Assembly: GCA_947631885.1 (NCBI GenBank)
Contig: CANRMZ010000002.1
Span: 1 to 23,084, forward strand
Direction: 5' to 3'
DNA from: an uncultured Bacilli bacterium
GTDB lineage: Bacteria > Bacillota_I > Bacilli_A > RF39 > UBA660
DNA: 23,084 nt
Positions 1-6,033 of this stretch are shown one piece after another. The translations under genes were made by a program, and so were the position numbers. Position 1 is the first letter of the stretch; the number at the start of each line of letters is the position of its first letter. A model generated the notes under the pieces. The model was not told the origin of the DNA, made no database searches, and saw nothing but the letters and a program-made list of their open reading frames with translations.

Positions 1-51
1 AACGCCCTCGTAACGCGTAGGTCGCAGGTTCGAATCCTGTCTTCAGCACCA
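1..51 (+). tRNA. tRNA-Thr (CGT), 3' part
   Basis: The 3' two thirds of a host tRNA lies at the window edge. Loop CTCGTAA gives anticodon CGT (Thr, codon ACG). The T stem is GCAGG/CCTGT around TTCGAAT. The 3' acceptor strand is CTTCAGC, followed by A73 and an encoded CCA. The 5' acceptor and D arm lie outside the window. In the anticodon stem the innermost pair (31-39) is C-C, so four of five pairs form. The phage integrase ends about 70 bases away, so this tRNA is the likely integration target, with its 3' end restored by the phage. Confidence 0.85.
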
Positions 52-60
52 TGAGCAAAT
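1..60. other. prophage attachment site region (att)
   Basis: A tyrosine integrase gene ends beside the 3' end of a tRNA gene, the classic arrangement for an attL/attR junction. The core is probably in the T-arm to CCA segment. The exact core cannot be set because the other junction is outside the window. It would show as a direct repeat of this tRNA end at the far side of the prophage. Confidence 0.6.
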
Positions 61-63
61 AAT

Positions 64-88
64 CCTCGTATTTACGGGGTTTTTATTT
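64..88 (+). terminator. rho-independent terminator after tRNA-Thr
   Basis: A six-pair stem CCTCGT/ACGGGG (one T-G pair) closes a four-base ATTT loop and is followed by TTTTTATTTT. It lies 13 bases after the tRNA CCA and would end tRNA transcription before it enters the convergent integrase gene. Confidence 0.75.
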
Positions 89-93
89 TGCTC

Positions 94-111
94 TGGTCTT
101 GTTTTGGTCTT
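94..111. repeat. possible integrase arm-type sites (TGGTCTT x2)
   Basis: TGGTCTT occurs at 94-100 and again at 105-111, exactly 11 bases (one helical turn) apart, between the tRNA and the integrase stop codon. Paired short direct repeats at this place are typical of arm-type binding sites for the N-terminal domain of tyrosine integrases. The role is inferred from position and spacing. Confidence 0.35.
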
Positions 112-122
112 AAATTGAACTT

Positions 123-1286
123 TTATAGACTATCTAGCATATCAACGATAGGTGCTTGAACATCTGGAAATAAGTGCATATAAGTTTCTTGCATAACTTC
201 AATTGTATGTCCCATTCGTTCAGACATCATTACAAAAAATGCTCCTACATCCATATTTCTTTTTACAGCCTCATTAATTAACATAGACACATGAGAATGG
301 CGAAATTCATGAATTGTTATTTCTGGTACGTTACATAAACTAAAATAATGTTGTTTGTATCTATCAATGGTTGATAAAGCAAGTGGCTCCTCTCCGCCAA
401 AAACATATTCATTTTGTTTAGGATTAACATACTGATAATACTTTTGTAACTGCTCCAACAATATTTTAGAAATATCGACTATTCTTGTTTCACCTGTTTT
501 TGTGCTTGTAGATTTTTTCTTTCCATCTACAATCTCACGTGACAATGTTTTGGTTACTGATATTTTTTTATTAACTAAATCGATATCTTCCCATGTAAGT
601 GCAAGAACTTCACCTTTACGCATTCCAGTATAGAATAAAAATGTAAAAAATGTATTCCACATGAAATCATCAACATTACTTATAAATTCATTAAATTGTT
701 CCAAAGTAATATATCTGATATGCTCGTTTTCGTCGGTAATCATTTCTCTTTCATCGACACTTTTTTCAAATGTTCCTACTTGTCGTTCATAATTGCTATC
801 CATTCCAAAAAATTTAATAGATACTTCACAGATTTTCGATAGCCATATATGCAATTTGTTACACGTTTCTCTCGACAATTGTTTGTTTAATATATAATCA
901 TGCCACTTGCAAAATATTTGACTATTTAAATCTTTTAAGCGATACTTCTGAAAAAAAGGTTTTATATGGTTGTTGACATCATTTTTAAAAGTATAGTAAG
1001 ATGAATATTTGCAACTTTTCTTTGTTTCTTCGATGGTTTTATCAATCACTTCTGTAAAATAAGTATTTGGATCATATGATAACGTATCTTTTTTTGAAGA
1101 GATTTCTCCATAATAACTGCATGCTTGCTGATATCCATCACGTCCAAGCCACATATTTCCATTTTCATCTAATCTGTAAGTAGTCTGTTTTCCATTTACA
1201 TAAGGTCTAATGTAATAACGAGTCTGTCCATTCACTTTCTTATCATATTCATAAATTGGTAAATTCTTTGATGATTTTTTTGGCAT
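123..1286 (-). CDS. int: phage tyrosine integrase
   Basis: Site-specific recombinase that would insert and excise the prophage at the neighbouring tRNA-Thr. Full length (387 residues). An N-terminal arm-binding-type segment (about 8-65) is followed by a SAM-like core-binding domain (about 75-180) and the catalytic domain (about 190-387). Catalytic residues are all visible: R223 in TGMRKGE, K263, H326 and R329 in HEFRH, H360 in MGH, and the nucleophile Y369 in ETYMHLF. A GAGAGGAG ribosome site lies about 13 bases before the ATG. The gene has its own promoter and sits behind the terminator of the upstream operon. Oddly for this phage type, it follows the lysis genes on the same strand, so in the phage circle attP lies beyond int. 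No excisionase is seen in the window. Confidence 0.95.
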   Translation of the reverse strand: MPKKSSKNLPIYEYDKKVNGQTRYYIRPYVNGKQTTYRLDENGNMWLGRDGYQQACSYYGEISSKKDTLSYDPNTYFTEVIDKTIEETKKSCKYSSYYTFKNDVNNHIKPFFQKYRLKDLNSQIFCKWHDYILNKQLSRETCNKLHIWLSKICEVSIKFFGMDSNYERQVGTFEKSVDEREMITDENEHIRYITLEQFNEFISNVDDFMWNTFFTFLFYTGMRKGEVLALTWEDIDLVNKKISVTKTLSREIVDGKKKSTSTKTGETRIVDISKILLEQLQKYYQYVNPKQNEYVFGGEEPLALSTIDRYKQHYFSLCNVPEITIHEFRHSHVSMLINEAVKRNMDVGAFFVMMSERMGHTIEVMQETYMHLFPDVQAPIVDMLDSL

Positions 1287-1345
1287 ATTCTAATTTTAAC
1301 TCCTCTCTACTCCATCTATTAATATGCCTTCCTTTCTACAAGAAT

Positions 1346-1374
1346 ATTGTAGCATAAATCACTAAAAAAGTCCA
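1346..1374 (-). promoter_or_regulatory. predicted integrase promoter
   Basis: On the minus strand, TGGACT (-35, 1369-1374) is 17 bases from TACAAT (-10, 1346-1351). The -10 is preceded by TATGC, giving an extended TGn element. It lies 60 to 90 bases before the integrase ATG. The -35 box is only nine bases from the terminator hairpin of the upstream lipoprotein operon, so integrase transcription appears insulated from that operon. Confidence 0.6.
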
Positions 1375-1376
1375 TG

Positions 1377-1401
1377 AAAAAACAGTCCAAATGTTCGGAC
1401 T
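1377..1401 (-). terminator. terminator of the lipoprotein operon
   Basis: Seven-pair stem on the minus strand (AGTCCGA/TTGGACT, one G-U) with loop ACAT, then G and six T. It starts just after the stop of the lipoprotein gene. The plus strand also has a T-rich flank, so it may work weakly the other way. Confidence 0.75.
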
Positions 1402-1404
1402 ATT

Positions 1405-1794
1405 TTATTTATCTGTAACAAACGGATTAGAACATTCACTCCCATAATCTCTTTCACATATTTTCATAGTATTAAAATTCACCATATATTTTTCTTTTGG
1501 AAAAGTTGGATTATCTGAAGAATTAGATAAATATTCATTAATTTTTATATCGTATAATTCAATAATATCACCCTTTAATTTGTATTTTCCATAGATATTA
1601 GTATAATTGATTGAATTTTCCTTTACATAATATGAAAAGGTACCATCCGTATCAAAACTTAATGATTCGTAGTAAGCTCCAAATTGATTCTTTTGAGATA
1701 CCCATGTATTATTAACTAATAACTCTTTATTCGTACTTGATTCGCAACCACAGCAAAATATAATTAAAGTCAATAAGCAAAATATTTTTTTCAT
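1405..1794 (-). CDS. small predicted lipoprotein, unknown function
   Basis: 129 residues. The N-terminus is a signal peptide (K2, K3, hydrophobic 4-15) ending in FCCGC, so C17 is a likely lipidated cysteine, although the -3 position is Cys rather than the usual Leu. The mature part is a small soluble domain rich in beta-type sequence, with NTWVSQ, an FDTDGTFSYY segment and a YKLKGDIIELYD strand. This resembles lipocalin-like bacterial lipoproteins in general shape, but I do not recognise the family. It follows the glycine-zipper membrane protein by 26 bases and shares its terminator. Both lie between lysin and integrase, a place where temperate phages often keep lysogeny-expressed cargo. A superinfection-exclusion role is possible, by analogy with the Ltp lipoprotein of Streptococcus phage TP-J34, but no sequence similarity is claimed. 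Confidence 0.75.
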   Translation of the reverse strand: MKKIFCLLTLIIFCCGCESSTNKELLVNNTWVSQKNQFGAYYESLSFDTDGTFSYYVKENSINYTNIYGKYKLKGDIIELYDIKINEYLSNSSDNPTFPKEKYMVNFNTMKICERDYGSECSNPFVTDK

Positions 1795-1820
1795 TTATTT
1801 CCTCTTTTCATTTTTACAAG

Positions 1821-2270
1821 CTACATATCCAAATATTTACATAATTCATTAAATTTAGCTGAACTATTATCAACCGTAACAGTTTCCTTATGTCCATCTT
1901 TATATTGTACTAAAAAAGTAGTTGTGTTATTTACTTTGTTCTTTCCAGTAGTTGCTCCTGCTATAGCACCGACCGGTCCAAGTAATGCACCTCCCACTAA
2001 TCCTCTTGCAACTGAACTGCCAACTTTTTTACGTGAATCTGTTGAACTTCCAACTATCATTGTCTTTACAATTGTTTTTCTATTCGCCTGATTAATAGCC
2101 TCTTGTTTTTTTCTTTCGACCTTTTGTAAATATTCTTTTTCTTCTTCTTTTGTCATTTCCCCTTGTTTATATTTTTCTTGTTCTGATTTTTCATTAGTGC
2201 TTGTAATACAAGCTTGTATAACTAATACTACTATAGCAATAATTGCAAAGATAATTGAAATCTTTATCAT
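1821..2270 (-). CDS. membrane-anchored glycine-zipper protein
   Basis: About 149 residues, first gene of a two-gene operon with the lipoprotein. I prefer ATG at 2270 over an in-frame TTG at 2276, because AAAGGAG is 9 bases from the ATG but only 3 from the TTG. An N-terminal transmembrane helix (about 20 hydrophobic residues ending near QACITS) is followed by a charged Glu/Lys coiled coil (about 28-70). Next comes a glycine-zipper stretch with ARGLVGGALLGPVGAIAGAT, then a small beta domain with FLVQYKDGHKETVTV. This architecture recurs in phage and host small membrane proteins of Bacillota whose function I do not know. The divergent HTH gene and the palindrome over the promoter suggest control by that regulator. 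A role in excluding other phages is only a guess. Confidence 0.75.
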   Translation of the reverse strand: MIKISIIFAIIAIVVLVIQACITSTNEKSEQEKYKQGEMTKEEEKEYLQKVERKKQEAINQANRKTIVKTMIVGSSTDSRKKVGSSVARGLVGGALLGPVGAIAGATTGKNKVNNTTTFLVQYKDGHKETVTVDNSSAKFNELCKYLDM

Positions 2271-2295
2271 ATCCAATAGCTCCTTTCTTGTTTAT

Positions 2296-2324
2296 AGAAT
2301 AACACATTATAAAAATAATTTCCA
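2296..2324 (-). promoter_or_regulatory. predicted promoter of the membrane protein/lipoprotein operon
   Basis: On the minus strand, TGGAAA (-35, 2319-2324) is 17 bases from TATTCT (-10, 2296-2301), with TGT before the -10 as an extended element. A second TATAAT lies at 2306-2311 but has no matching -35. The -35 overlaps one arm of the palindrome at 2322-2338. Confidence 0.5.
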
Positions 2325-2338
2325 CAGTTTCCCTGTGG
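2322..2338. promoter_or_regulatory. palindrome CCACAG-N5-CTGTGG, candidate operator
   Basis: A perfect six-base inverted repeat with a five-base TTTCC centre lies between the divergent HTH gene and the membrane-protein operon and overlaps the -35 of the latter. The size and position fit a dimeric HTH repressor site. There is no T-tract, so it is not a terminator. Confidence 0.45.
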
Positions 2339-2399
2339 TTTATGGAATAATTTATCAATTTCTTGTTAAACTAATTTCAGAATTGGTGGTAGTAGTAGT

Positions 2400-2612
2400 A
2401 TGAAGTTTAGAGCCAATGACTATAATAAGGGTGAAATTTTAAAAATTATCCGACAATCTACAAATTTGACTCAAAAAGAATTTGCCGAGAAAATGGGAAA
2501 ATCAACAAGAACTATTGAAGATTATGAGAGTGGAATTGTAAATTATAATATGCAATTTTTTAAAGACGTGGCTAAAAAATTCAATGTTGAAATTATTATT
2601 CAACGAAGATAA
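2400..2612 (+). CDS. Xre/Cro-type HTH regulator
   Basis: 70 residues, the only plus-strand gene in the window besides the tRNA. The HTH_3 fold is clear: TQKEFAEKMGKSTRTIEDYE (24-43) holds helices 2 and 3, with the recognition helix around STRTIEDY. There is no peptidase or dimerisation domain, so it is a Cro-size protein rather than a full CI repressor. The ribosome site is poor (TTGGTGG, then GTA repeats, before the ATG), and I see no convincing promoter. The neighbouring operon is divergent, with a palindrome in the 120-base spacer, so it probably regulates that operon and perhaps itself. It could alternatively be an orphan antitoxin-type regulator, but no toxin gene is adjacent. Confidence 0.85.
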   Translation: MKFRANDYNKGEILKIIRQSTNLTQKEFAEKMGKSTRTIEDYESGIVNYNMQFFKDVAKKFNVEIIIQRR

Positions 2613-2613
2613 A

Positions 2614-2649
2614 AGGATAACCTCGATTTGAAGATTATCCTATTTTTTT
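2614..2649 (+). terminator. terminator between convergent HTH and lysin genes
   Basis: AGGATAA (2614-2620) pairs with TTATCCT (2635-2641), followed by ATTTTTTT. It begins just after the HTH stop codon. Its right arm contains the lysin stop codon. Read on the minus strand the same stem is followed by TTTT, so it probably serves both genes. Confidence 0.75.
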
Positions 2650-3543
2650 AATGTCTTTGATATTTATGGCTGCCCATGTGACAAGCTTACCATTTCGATT
2701 GGCTGCTAAAACTACTCTATCACCATCGATTTTAGTGATTTGGTATGATTTATCATATTGAGTTAACTTCACACCATTATAATTGTTCAATCTTGTTGGA
2801 ACCACTGTATCTCCGACTTTAAAAGTTTGTGTGGATGTTCCTTTTAAAATCTCATTGACTCTTTTTTGAACTGCATTGTAATCATATCCTGCACTGGTAA
2901 GGCGATTCTTTCTTTCATCTCCGTTACCCCATTTGCCATTGATTACTTCTTTTGCAAGTTCATCAATTGTTTTAGATGGTGTAGGAGTTGGTTGTGGTAT
3001 TGGAGTTGGTGTAGGAACTACTGGTTCTGGTATATAGCCTTCGGGTGCAATACAACCTCTGTATTTAAAAGGTGAATTACAACCCCAGTTTCCATTCCCA
3101 ATACTTCTTATATTTGTCCACCAAGGATTTGAATTTCCATAACCAGATGAATGATTTCTAATTTTAGTTGGTTTTCCGTTGGAATCTCTTTCTAATATAT
3201 CCAAAACCACTTCAACATGCCCAGCTCCATCTGAACCAGATAATGTAGCACCTTTTTGCCACACCATAATTCCGCCAGGAACAGGGTTTTGCACAACAGA
3301 TAATCCCATAGCAATCGCTCTTTCGATAAAGTTTTCTGCATTACAATTCAAATGATATTTTTCATATCCAAAATTGTGTTCTTCATTAAAACCTGCACAA
3401 GCATTACCGACACAGTTAGATAAGACATTACATTGACTATCAGTTGGTTTTCCTACTATACAAGTAGAATAGCCACCTTTGCTTTTTGAATTATAATATT
3501 TATTACCACTTGTTGGTCTCGTTCTTCTTAAATTAAGATTCAT
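2635..3543 (-). CDS. endolysin: CHAP domain, CW_7 repeat, SH3-like tail
   Basis: 302 residues, cleaves peptidoglycan at the end of infection. The N-terminal CHAP-type cysteine peptidase/amidase (about 20-150) has its likely nucleophile C44 in LSNCVGNA and its histidine H109 in DGAGHVEVV. A Pro/Thr linker (about 172-190, PTPTPIPQPTPTPS) leads to one CW_7 (Cpl-7-type) wall-binding repeat (about 191-234, with ELAKEVINGKWGNG and AVQKRVNEILKG). A small SH3-like domain follows (about 239-302, FKVGDTVV and YQITKIDGDRVVLAA). There is no signal peptide, so release should depend on a holin. The start overlaps the acidic small gene by 11 bases, consistent with translational coupling. It is the last gene of the late operon. 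Confidence 0.93.
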   Translation of the reverse strand: MNLNLRRTRPTSGNKYYNSKSKGGYSTCIVGKPTDSQCNVLSNCVGNACAGFNEEHNFGYEKYHLNCNAENFIERAIAMGLSVVQNPVPGGIMVWQKGATLSGSDGAGHVEVVLDILERDSNGKPTKIRNHSSGYGNSNPWWTNIRSIGNGNWGCNSPFKYRGCIAPEGYIPEPVVPTPTPIPQPTPTPSKTIDELAKEVINGKWGNGDERKNRLTSAGYDYNAVQKRVNEILKGTSTQTFKVGDTVVPTRLNNYNGVKLTQYDKSYQITKIDGDRVVLAANRNGKLVTWAAINIKDIKKIG

Positions 3544-3730
3544 GTTCTATTTCACATCCTTCACCATAAATATCATTGAAATCTTCTTCAGATTCAAATG
3601 TTGTTTGTGCTCCGTATGGTTCAACTTCATCAGCTCCAATACCTTCCTCTTCCATGATGTAATTGTTTTTGTATTCTTCAACTAAATCTTTGTTGTACTC
3701 AACCTCAATTACTTGTTTATTTTCTTCCAT
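3533..3730 (-). CDS. small acidic protein of the lysis cassette, unknown
   Basis: 65 residues, strongly acidic (runs such as MEEEGIGADEVEP and ESEEDFNDIYGEGCEIE), with no membrane segment and no domain I recognise. It sits one base after the holin-like gene and overlaps the endolysin start by 11 bases, so it belongs to the lysis operon. It may regulate lysin or holin, or simply be a coupling ORF. No function is assigned. Confidence 0.6.
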   Translation of the reverse strand: MEENKQVIEVEYNKDLVEEYKNNYIMEEEGIGADEVEPYGAQTTFESEEDFNDIYGEGCEIEHES

Positions 3731-3731
3731 A

Positions 3732-3914
3732 CTACTTTTCTCCCTTCTCCGCTTTCGTAAAATAATAGGTTATAACTGCTGTAATGACACTAGCTGTTAG
3801 TGCTGGGTCTATTTTGTCATTAAGAGATAACACAACAAACACCACCATCACAGCGATTGTCATTAAGCTTTTTACTTTTAATAAATTGATTAATGCTTTA
3901 ACAAATTCTTTCAT
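3732..3914 (-). CDS. putative holin (two-TM small membrane protein)
   Basis: 60 residues. Two hydrophobic segments (about 18-33, LMTIAVMVVFVVLSLN, and about 38-54) are separated by a short KIDP turn, with a charged C-terminal tail KAEKGEK. Size, topology and place just before the endolysin fit a phage holin that permeabilises the membrane. The sequence resembles the short LINLLKVKS..T-type phage membrane proteins often labelled holin in Clostridia phages. The ribosome site is AAAGGT, 6 bases before the ATG. It could instead be an antiholin to the upstream 100-residue protein. Confidence 0.65.
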   Translation of the reverse strand: MKEFVKALINLLKVKSLMTIAVMVVFVVLSLNDKIDPALTASVITAVITYYFTKAEKGEK

Positions 3915-3916
3915 AT

Positions 3917-4219
3917 TTACCTTTCTACTAAGAAATCTTGCATTTCTGTTTTTACTTTCTTTAATTTTTCTATACTATTTCCTGTTATTTCGTGATCCAG
4001 TAATGCTAGCATAGATTTACACATCATTTGATTTGTCTTTTCGATTGAATTTAATCGTTTATTGTCATTGTCTAATAATTCATCATGCTTATTTATTTTA
4101 TCCTTAATTTTTGTAATGGGACTTATAGCCCCTAGAATCACTTTGGAAGCATTATAAATTACTACAATACCTCCAGCAATTCCTAGAATTAATTCCCACG
4201 TTATTGTCGTAATAATCAT
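3917..4219 (-). CDS. membrane protein with coiled coil (holin partner or lysis accessory)
   Basis: 100 residues. One N-terminal membrane helix (about 6-30, LILGIAGGIVVIYNASKVILG) is followed by a Lys/Asn-rich coiled coil with HDELLDNDNKRLNSIEKTNQMM and the ending ALLDHEITGNSIEKLKKVKTEMQDFL. I recognise the LLDHEITGN...L motif from phage proteins next to holins in gut Bacillota, but their role is not settled. The gene is two bases before the holin-like gene. The start is odd: AAAGGA abuts the ATG with no spacer, directly after the previous TAG, so initiation may rely on coupling or use a later codon. Confidence 0.7.
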   Translation of the reverse strand: MIITTITWELILGIAGGIVVIYNASKVILGAISPITKIKDKINKHDELLDNDNKRLNSIEKTNQMMCKSMLALLDHEITGNSIEKLKKVKTEMQDFLVER

Positions 4220-4225
4220 TCCTTT

Positions 4226-4600
4226 CTATTTTTTGGTGTATTCTACAATCAAAATTGCTGGTTTTCCTCCAGGAAAAGTGTAGTTTGTACGTTCATAAAT
4301 CTCTCCATTAGATTTTACATACACAAAAATATATTCTTTTTCATTTCCAAAAGGAAATTTATAAACCCAACCAACTGCCTCCCAAAAAAAGCCCTCAAGT
4401 CTTATTATTCTTTCGAAATTTGGAATATTGCCAATTACATAATCTTTAGTAATGTCAGTATCAAATGTAAAATTAATTACTTTTCTGTAAATTGGTTTGT
4501 TGTCTATCCAAGTTCCAACTATTTGCTCTTTTGTAGAATACACATCGCTTACAGGATACATATTCCCATTTTCATTTTTTAATTGAACTAATTGATTCAT
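4226..4600 (-). CDS. short tail-tip/receptor-binding-like protein (array gene 5)
   Basis: 124 residues, last of five consecutive short genes sharing an N-terminal tag. Tag: MNQLVQLKNENGNMYPVSDV. A second shared motif, STKEQIVGTWIDNKPIYRK (22-40), also occurs in array gene 3, where it reads STNEKKIGTWIDGKPVYEK. The C-terminal part is beta-rich and ends FPGGKPAILIVEYTKK, as in many small phage tail-fibre tips. There is no clear ribosome site, since the leader is nearly all A and T, so it may depend on coupling. Position between tail fibre and lysis genes supports an adsorption role. Exact ligand unknown. Confidence 0.75.
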   Translation of the reverse strand: MNQLVQLKNENGNMYPVSDVYSTKEQIVGTWIDNKPIYRKVINFTFDTDITKDYVIGNIPNFERIIRLEGFFWEAVGWVYKFPFGNEKEYIFVYVKSNGEIYERTNYTFPGGKPAILIVEYTKK

Positions 4601-4621
4601 AATAATTAGTTACATAATTGT

Positions 4622-5017
4622 CTACTTCCATCGACCTATGGCTATATATCCAATTGTTTGCATACTTTGCATTGCAGCAGCTTGTCTTACAAATTTAATT
4701 GTTTGGATTCCTTTCAAATTTCTTATGACGTTTGATACAATTGTCATATTTTCTTCCCCGCTTGAAATTCCACCCAGTTGAACAACTGGATAATCAATAA
4801 AAGCAACTGGAAAAGTAAAAGGATTAGTTAAACTCGACCGATACCATTCATCACTAATTTTTTCATTAAAATCAAGATAAAAATAATTTTTGTGATAACA
4901 TATCAGTGTTCCATCCGCAAACTTAATATAGTTCCCGTTTGAATTACTTCCAGTCTCGCAAGAAATTGGATATATTTTATTACCACTATGGTCTTTGAAT
5001 TGTATAGATTTACTCAT
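4622..5017 (-). CDS. short tail-tip/receptor-binding-like protein (array gene 4)
   Basis: 131 residues. It begins MSKSIQFKDHSGNKIYP, a variant of the array tag. It then has GNYIKFADGTLICYHK (28-43), a motif common in phage tail-fibre tip domains, and a beta-rich remainder ending IGYIAIGRWK. Upstream is AGAAAAGA, a weak ribosome site. The leader contains agttaataattatt (5035-5048), repeated exactly before array gene 2 (6011-6024), which suggests the genes arose by duplication. Predicted to sit on the tail or baseplate and contact the cell surface. Confidence 0.75.
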   Translation of the reverse strand: MSKSIQFKDHSGNKIYPISCETGSNSNGNYIKFADGTLICYHKNYFYLDFNEKISDEWYRSSLTNPFTFPVAFIDYPVVQLGGISSGEENMTIVSNVIRNLKGIQTIKFVRQAAAMQSMQTIGYIAIGRWK

Positions 5018-5046
5018 TTCTTTTCTAATAAGTTAGTTAATAATTA

Positions 5047-5472
5047 TTAGTCTGTTGTTTTTGTATAAAGGACCACTGCATAAATAGGTACATTTAACAT
5101 GTCATCTCTGGCTGTGAAACCACATAAATATCCTCTACTGGCTCTTCCCGGTGTATTCTCAACGTAAAGATTATTTAAAACATTTGAGTCAAGCATATTG
5201 TACAAAGAAACACTTAATGTTACACTGGTAAAAACGTGTAAAATTGTACCATATTTTATGTTTGATGCCACAAAATCACCTTGTACATGTTCATTTTTTT
5301 TCGTCATTGTGATAGAAGCTGTTTTTTCATAAACTGGTTTCCCATCTATCCATGTTCCAATTTTCTTTTCATTTGTTGAATAGTTTAAGATATCACTAAG
5401 TAATACTTTATTATGTGCTATCCCTTTACTGTCCCAATAATTATTATTTTTTAATTTCAGCGACTTACTCAA
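5047..5472 (-). CDS. short tail-tip/receptor-binding-like protein (array gene 3), TTG start
   Basis: 141 residues from the preferred start. A longer ORF opens at GTG 5481, but that GTG is inside AGGTGA, which itself looks like the ribosome site. TTG at 5472 is 5 bases further and gives M-S-K-S-L-K-L-K-N-N, matching the other array members. The tag NYWDSKGIAHNK follows, then STNEKKIGTWIDGKPVYEK (shared with array gene 5) and a unique beta-rich C-terminus. It is preceded by the second G-run/double-hairpin element. Inferred to be an adsorption protein with a conserved docking tag and a variable head. Confidence 0.75.
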   Translation of the reverse strand: MSKSLKLKNNNYWDSKGIAHNKVLLSDILNYSTNEKKIGTWIDGKPVYEKTASITMTKKNEHVQGDFVASNIKYGTILHVFTSVTLSVSLYNMLDSNVLNNLYVENTPGRASRGYLCGFTARDDMLNVPIYAVVLYTKTTD

Positions 5473-5495
5473 GCAAATCACCTACTAACTTATTT

Positions 5496-5566
5496 GTACC
5501 TCCTTCCATTGGAGATACTTTTAGAAGAGAAGTAGACAATTTTATTTGTAACTGTCTGCCCCCCCC
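5496..5566 (-). ncRNA. G-run/double-hairpin element, copy B
   Basis: Read on the minus strand: eight G (5559-5566), one base, and a 24-nt hairpin (5534-5557; AGACAGTT/AATTGTCT, loop of 8). Then come 15 bases and a 23-nt hairpin (5496-5518; GTATCTCC/GGAGGTAC, loop of 7) whose 3' arm carries GGAGG. The element ends 23 bases before the TTG of array gene 3. Copy A has the same order, hairpin sizes and distance to the start codon. Between the copies, the second pair of the 23-nt hairpin changes T-A to A-T while still pairing. Function unknown: it could act as RNA, or as DNA in recombination or slippage. Confidence 0.6.
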
Positions 5567-5609
5567 TAAAGATTTTTTTGATATTTTTCATAAATTCGCT
5601 ACAAAAAGT
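5508..5609 (-). CDS. possible 33-residue peptide across the G-run (copy B)
   Basis: An ATG at 5609 opens a frame beginning MKNIKKIFRGGQTV that reads through eight G as Arg-Gly-Gly and ends just before array gene 3. Copy A has an ATG at the same relative place and starts MKLVKYFRGG. Start and FRGG are alike, but the rest differs. No good ribosome site is visible here. Residues after FRGG are not conserved while RNA pairing is, so the DNA/RNA element may matter more than the peptide. Approximate end given. Confidence 0.3.
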
Positions 5610-5624
5610 TGCTTTAAATAATAC

Positions 5625-5996
5625 TTATAAAATTGTTTGCCAGCTCTCCCAAGCGCCATCCACATCTCTGCGATAATAAATTCCTTTTTGTGAATGGATG
5701 TTAAACGCCATTTGAATACAAAAATTAGCAGCGTAATTAATTTGTAAAACAGCCCAGTGTAAGCCTGTATCGCTGTCTCTCGGAGAATTTTTACAAGGAG
5801 CATAAGCAAGATAAAGTCCACTCCCATAACTTGCTAAATCATTCAAATTGCAAGAATAAACGATTCTTTTTGTACATATTCCGCCATCTGTTCCACCGTT
5901 TACGTCTGTTATCATTTTAGAAAGTGTTTTTTTATTATGTGCTACTCCTGTGCTGTCTATATAAGTATTATTTTTAAGTTTTATCGATTTACTCAT
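5625..5996 (-). CDS. short tail-tip protein with knob-like C-terminus (array gene 2)
   Basis: 123 residues. The tag MSKSIKLKNNTYIDSTGVAHNK is the clearest in the array. The C-terminal half has SYGSGLYLAYAPC, then a strand-rich stretch, and ends GIYYRRDVDGAWESWQTIL. This is the W..WQ.L ending of the pyocin-knob-type fibre tip domain seen in many phage tail proteins. The ribosome site is poor. The leader shares agttaataattatt with array gene 4. Likely part of the host-recognition tip. Confidence 0.8.
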   Translation of the reverse strand: MSKSIKLKNNTYIDSTGVAHNKKTLSKMITDVNGGTDGGICTKRIVYSCNLNDLASYGSGLYLAYAPCKNSPRDSDTGLHWAVLQINYAANFCIQMAFNIHSQKGIYYRRDVDGAWESWQTIL

Positions 5997-6033
5997 TTCA
6001 TTTTATTATAAGTTAATAATTATTGGATAGTGA

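Noticed and set aside
2197..2403. Plus-strand ORF of 68 residues running into the HTH gene
   Set aside because: It overlaps the start of the membrane-protein gene and its promoter region, has no ribosome site, and its composition looks non-coding.
5588..5827. Minus-strand ORF of 79 residues over array gene 2
   Set aside because: It overlaps the well supported array gene in another frame and lacks any family features.
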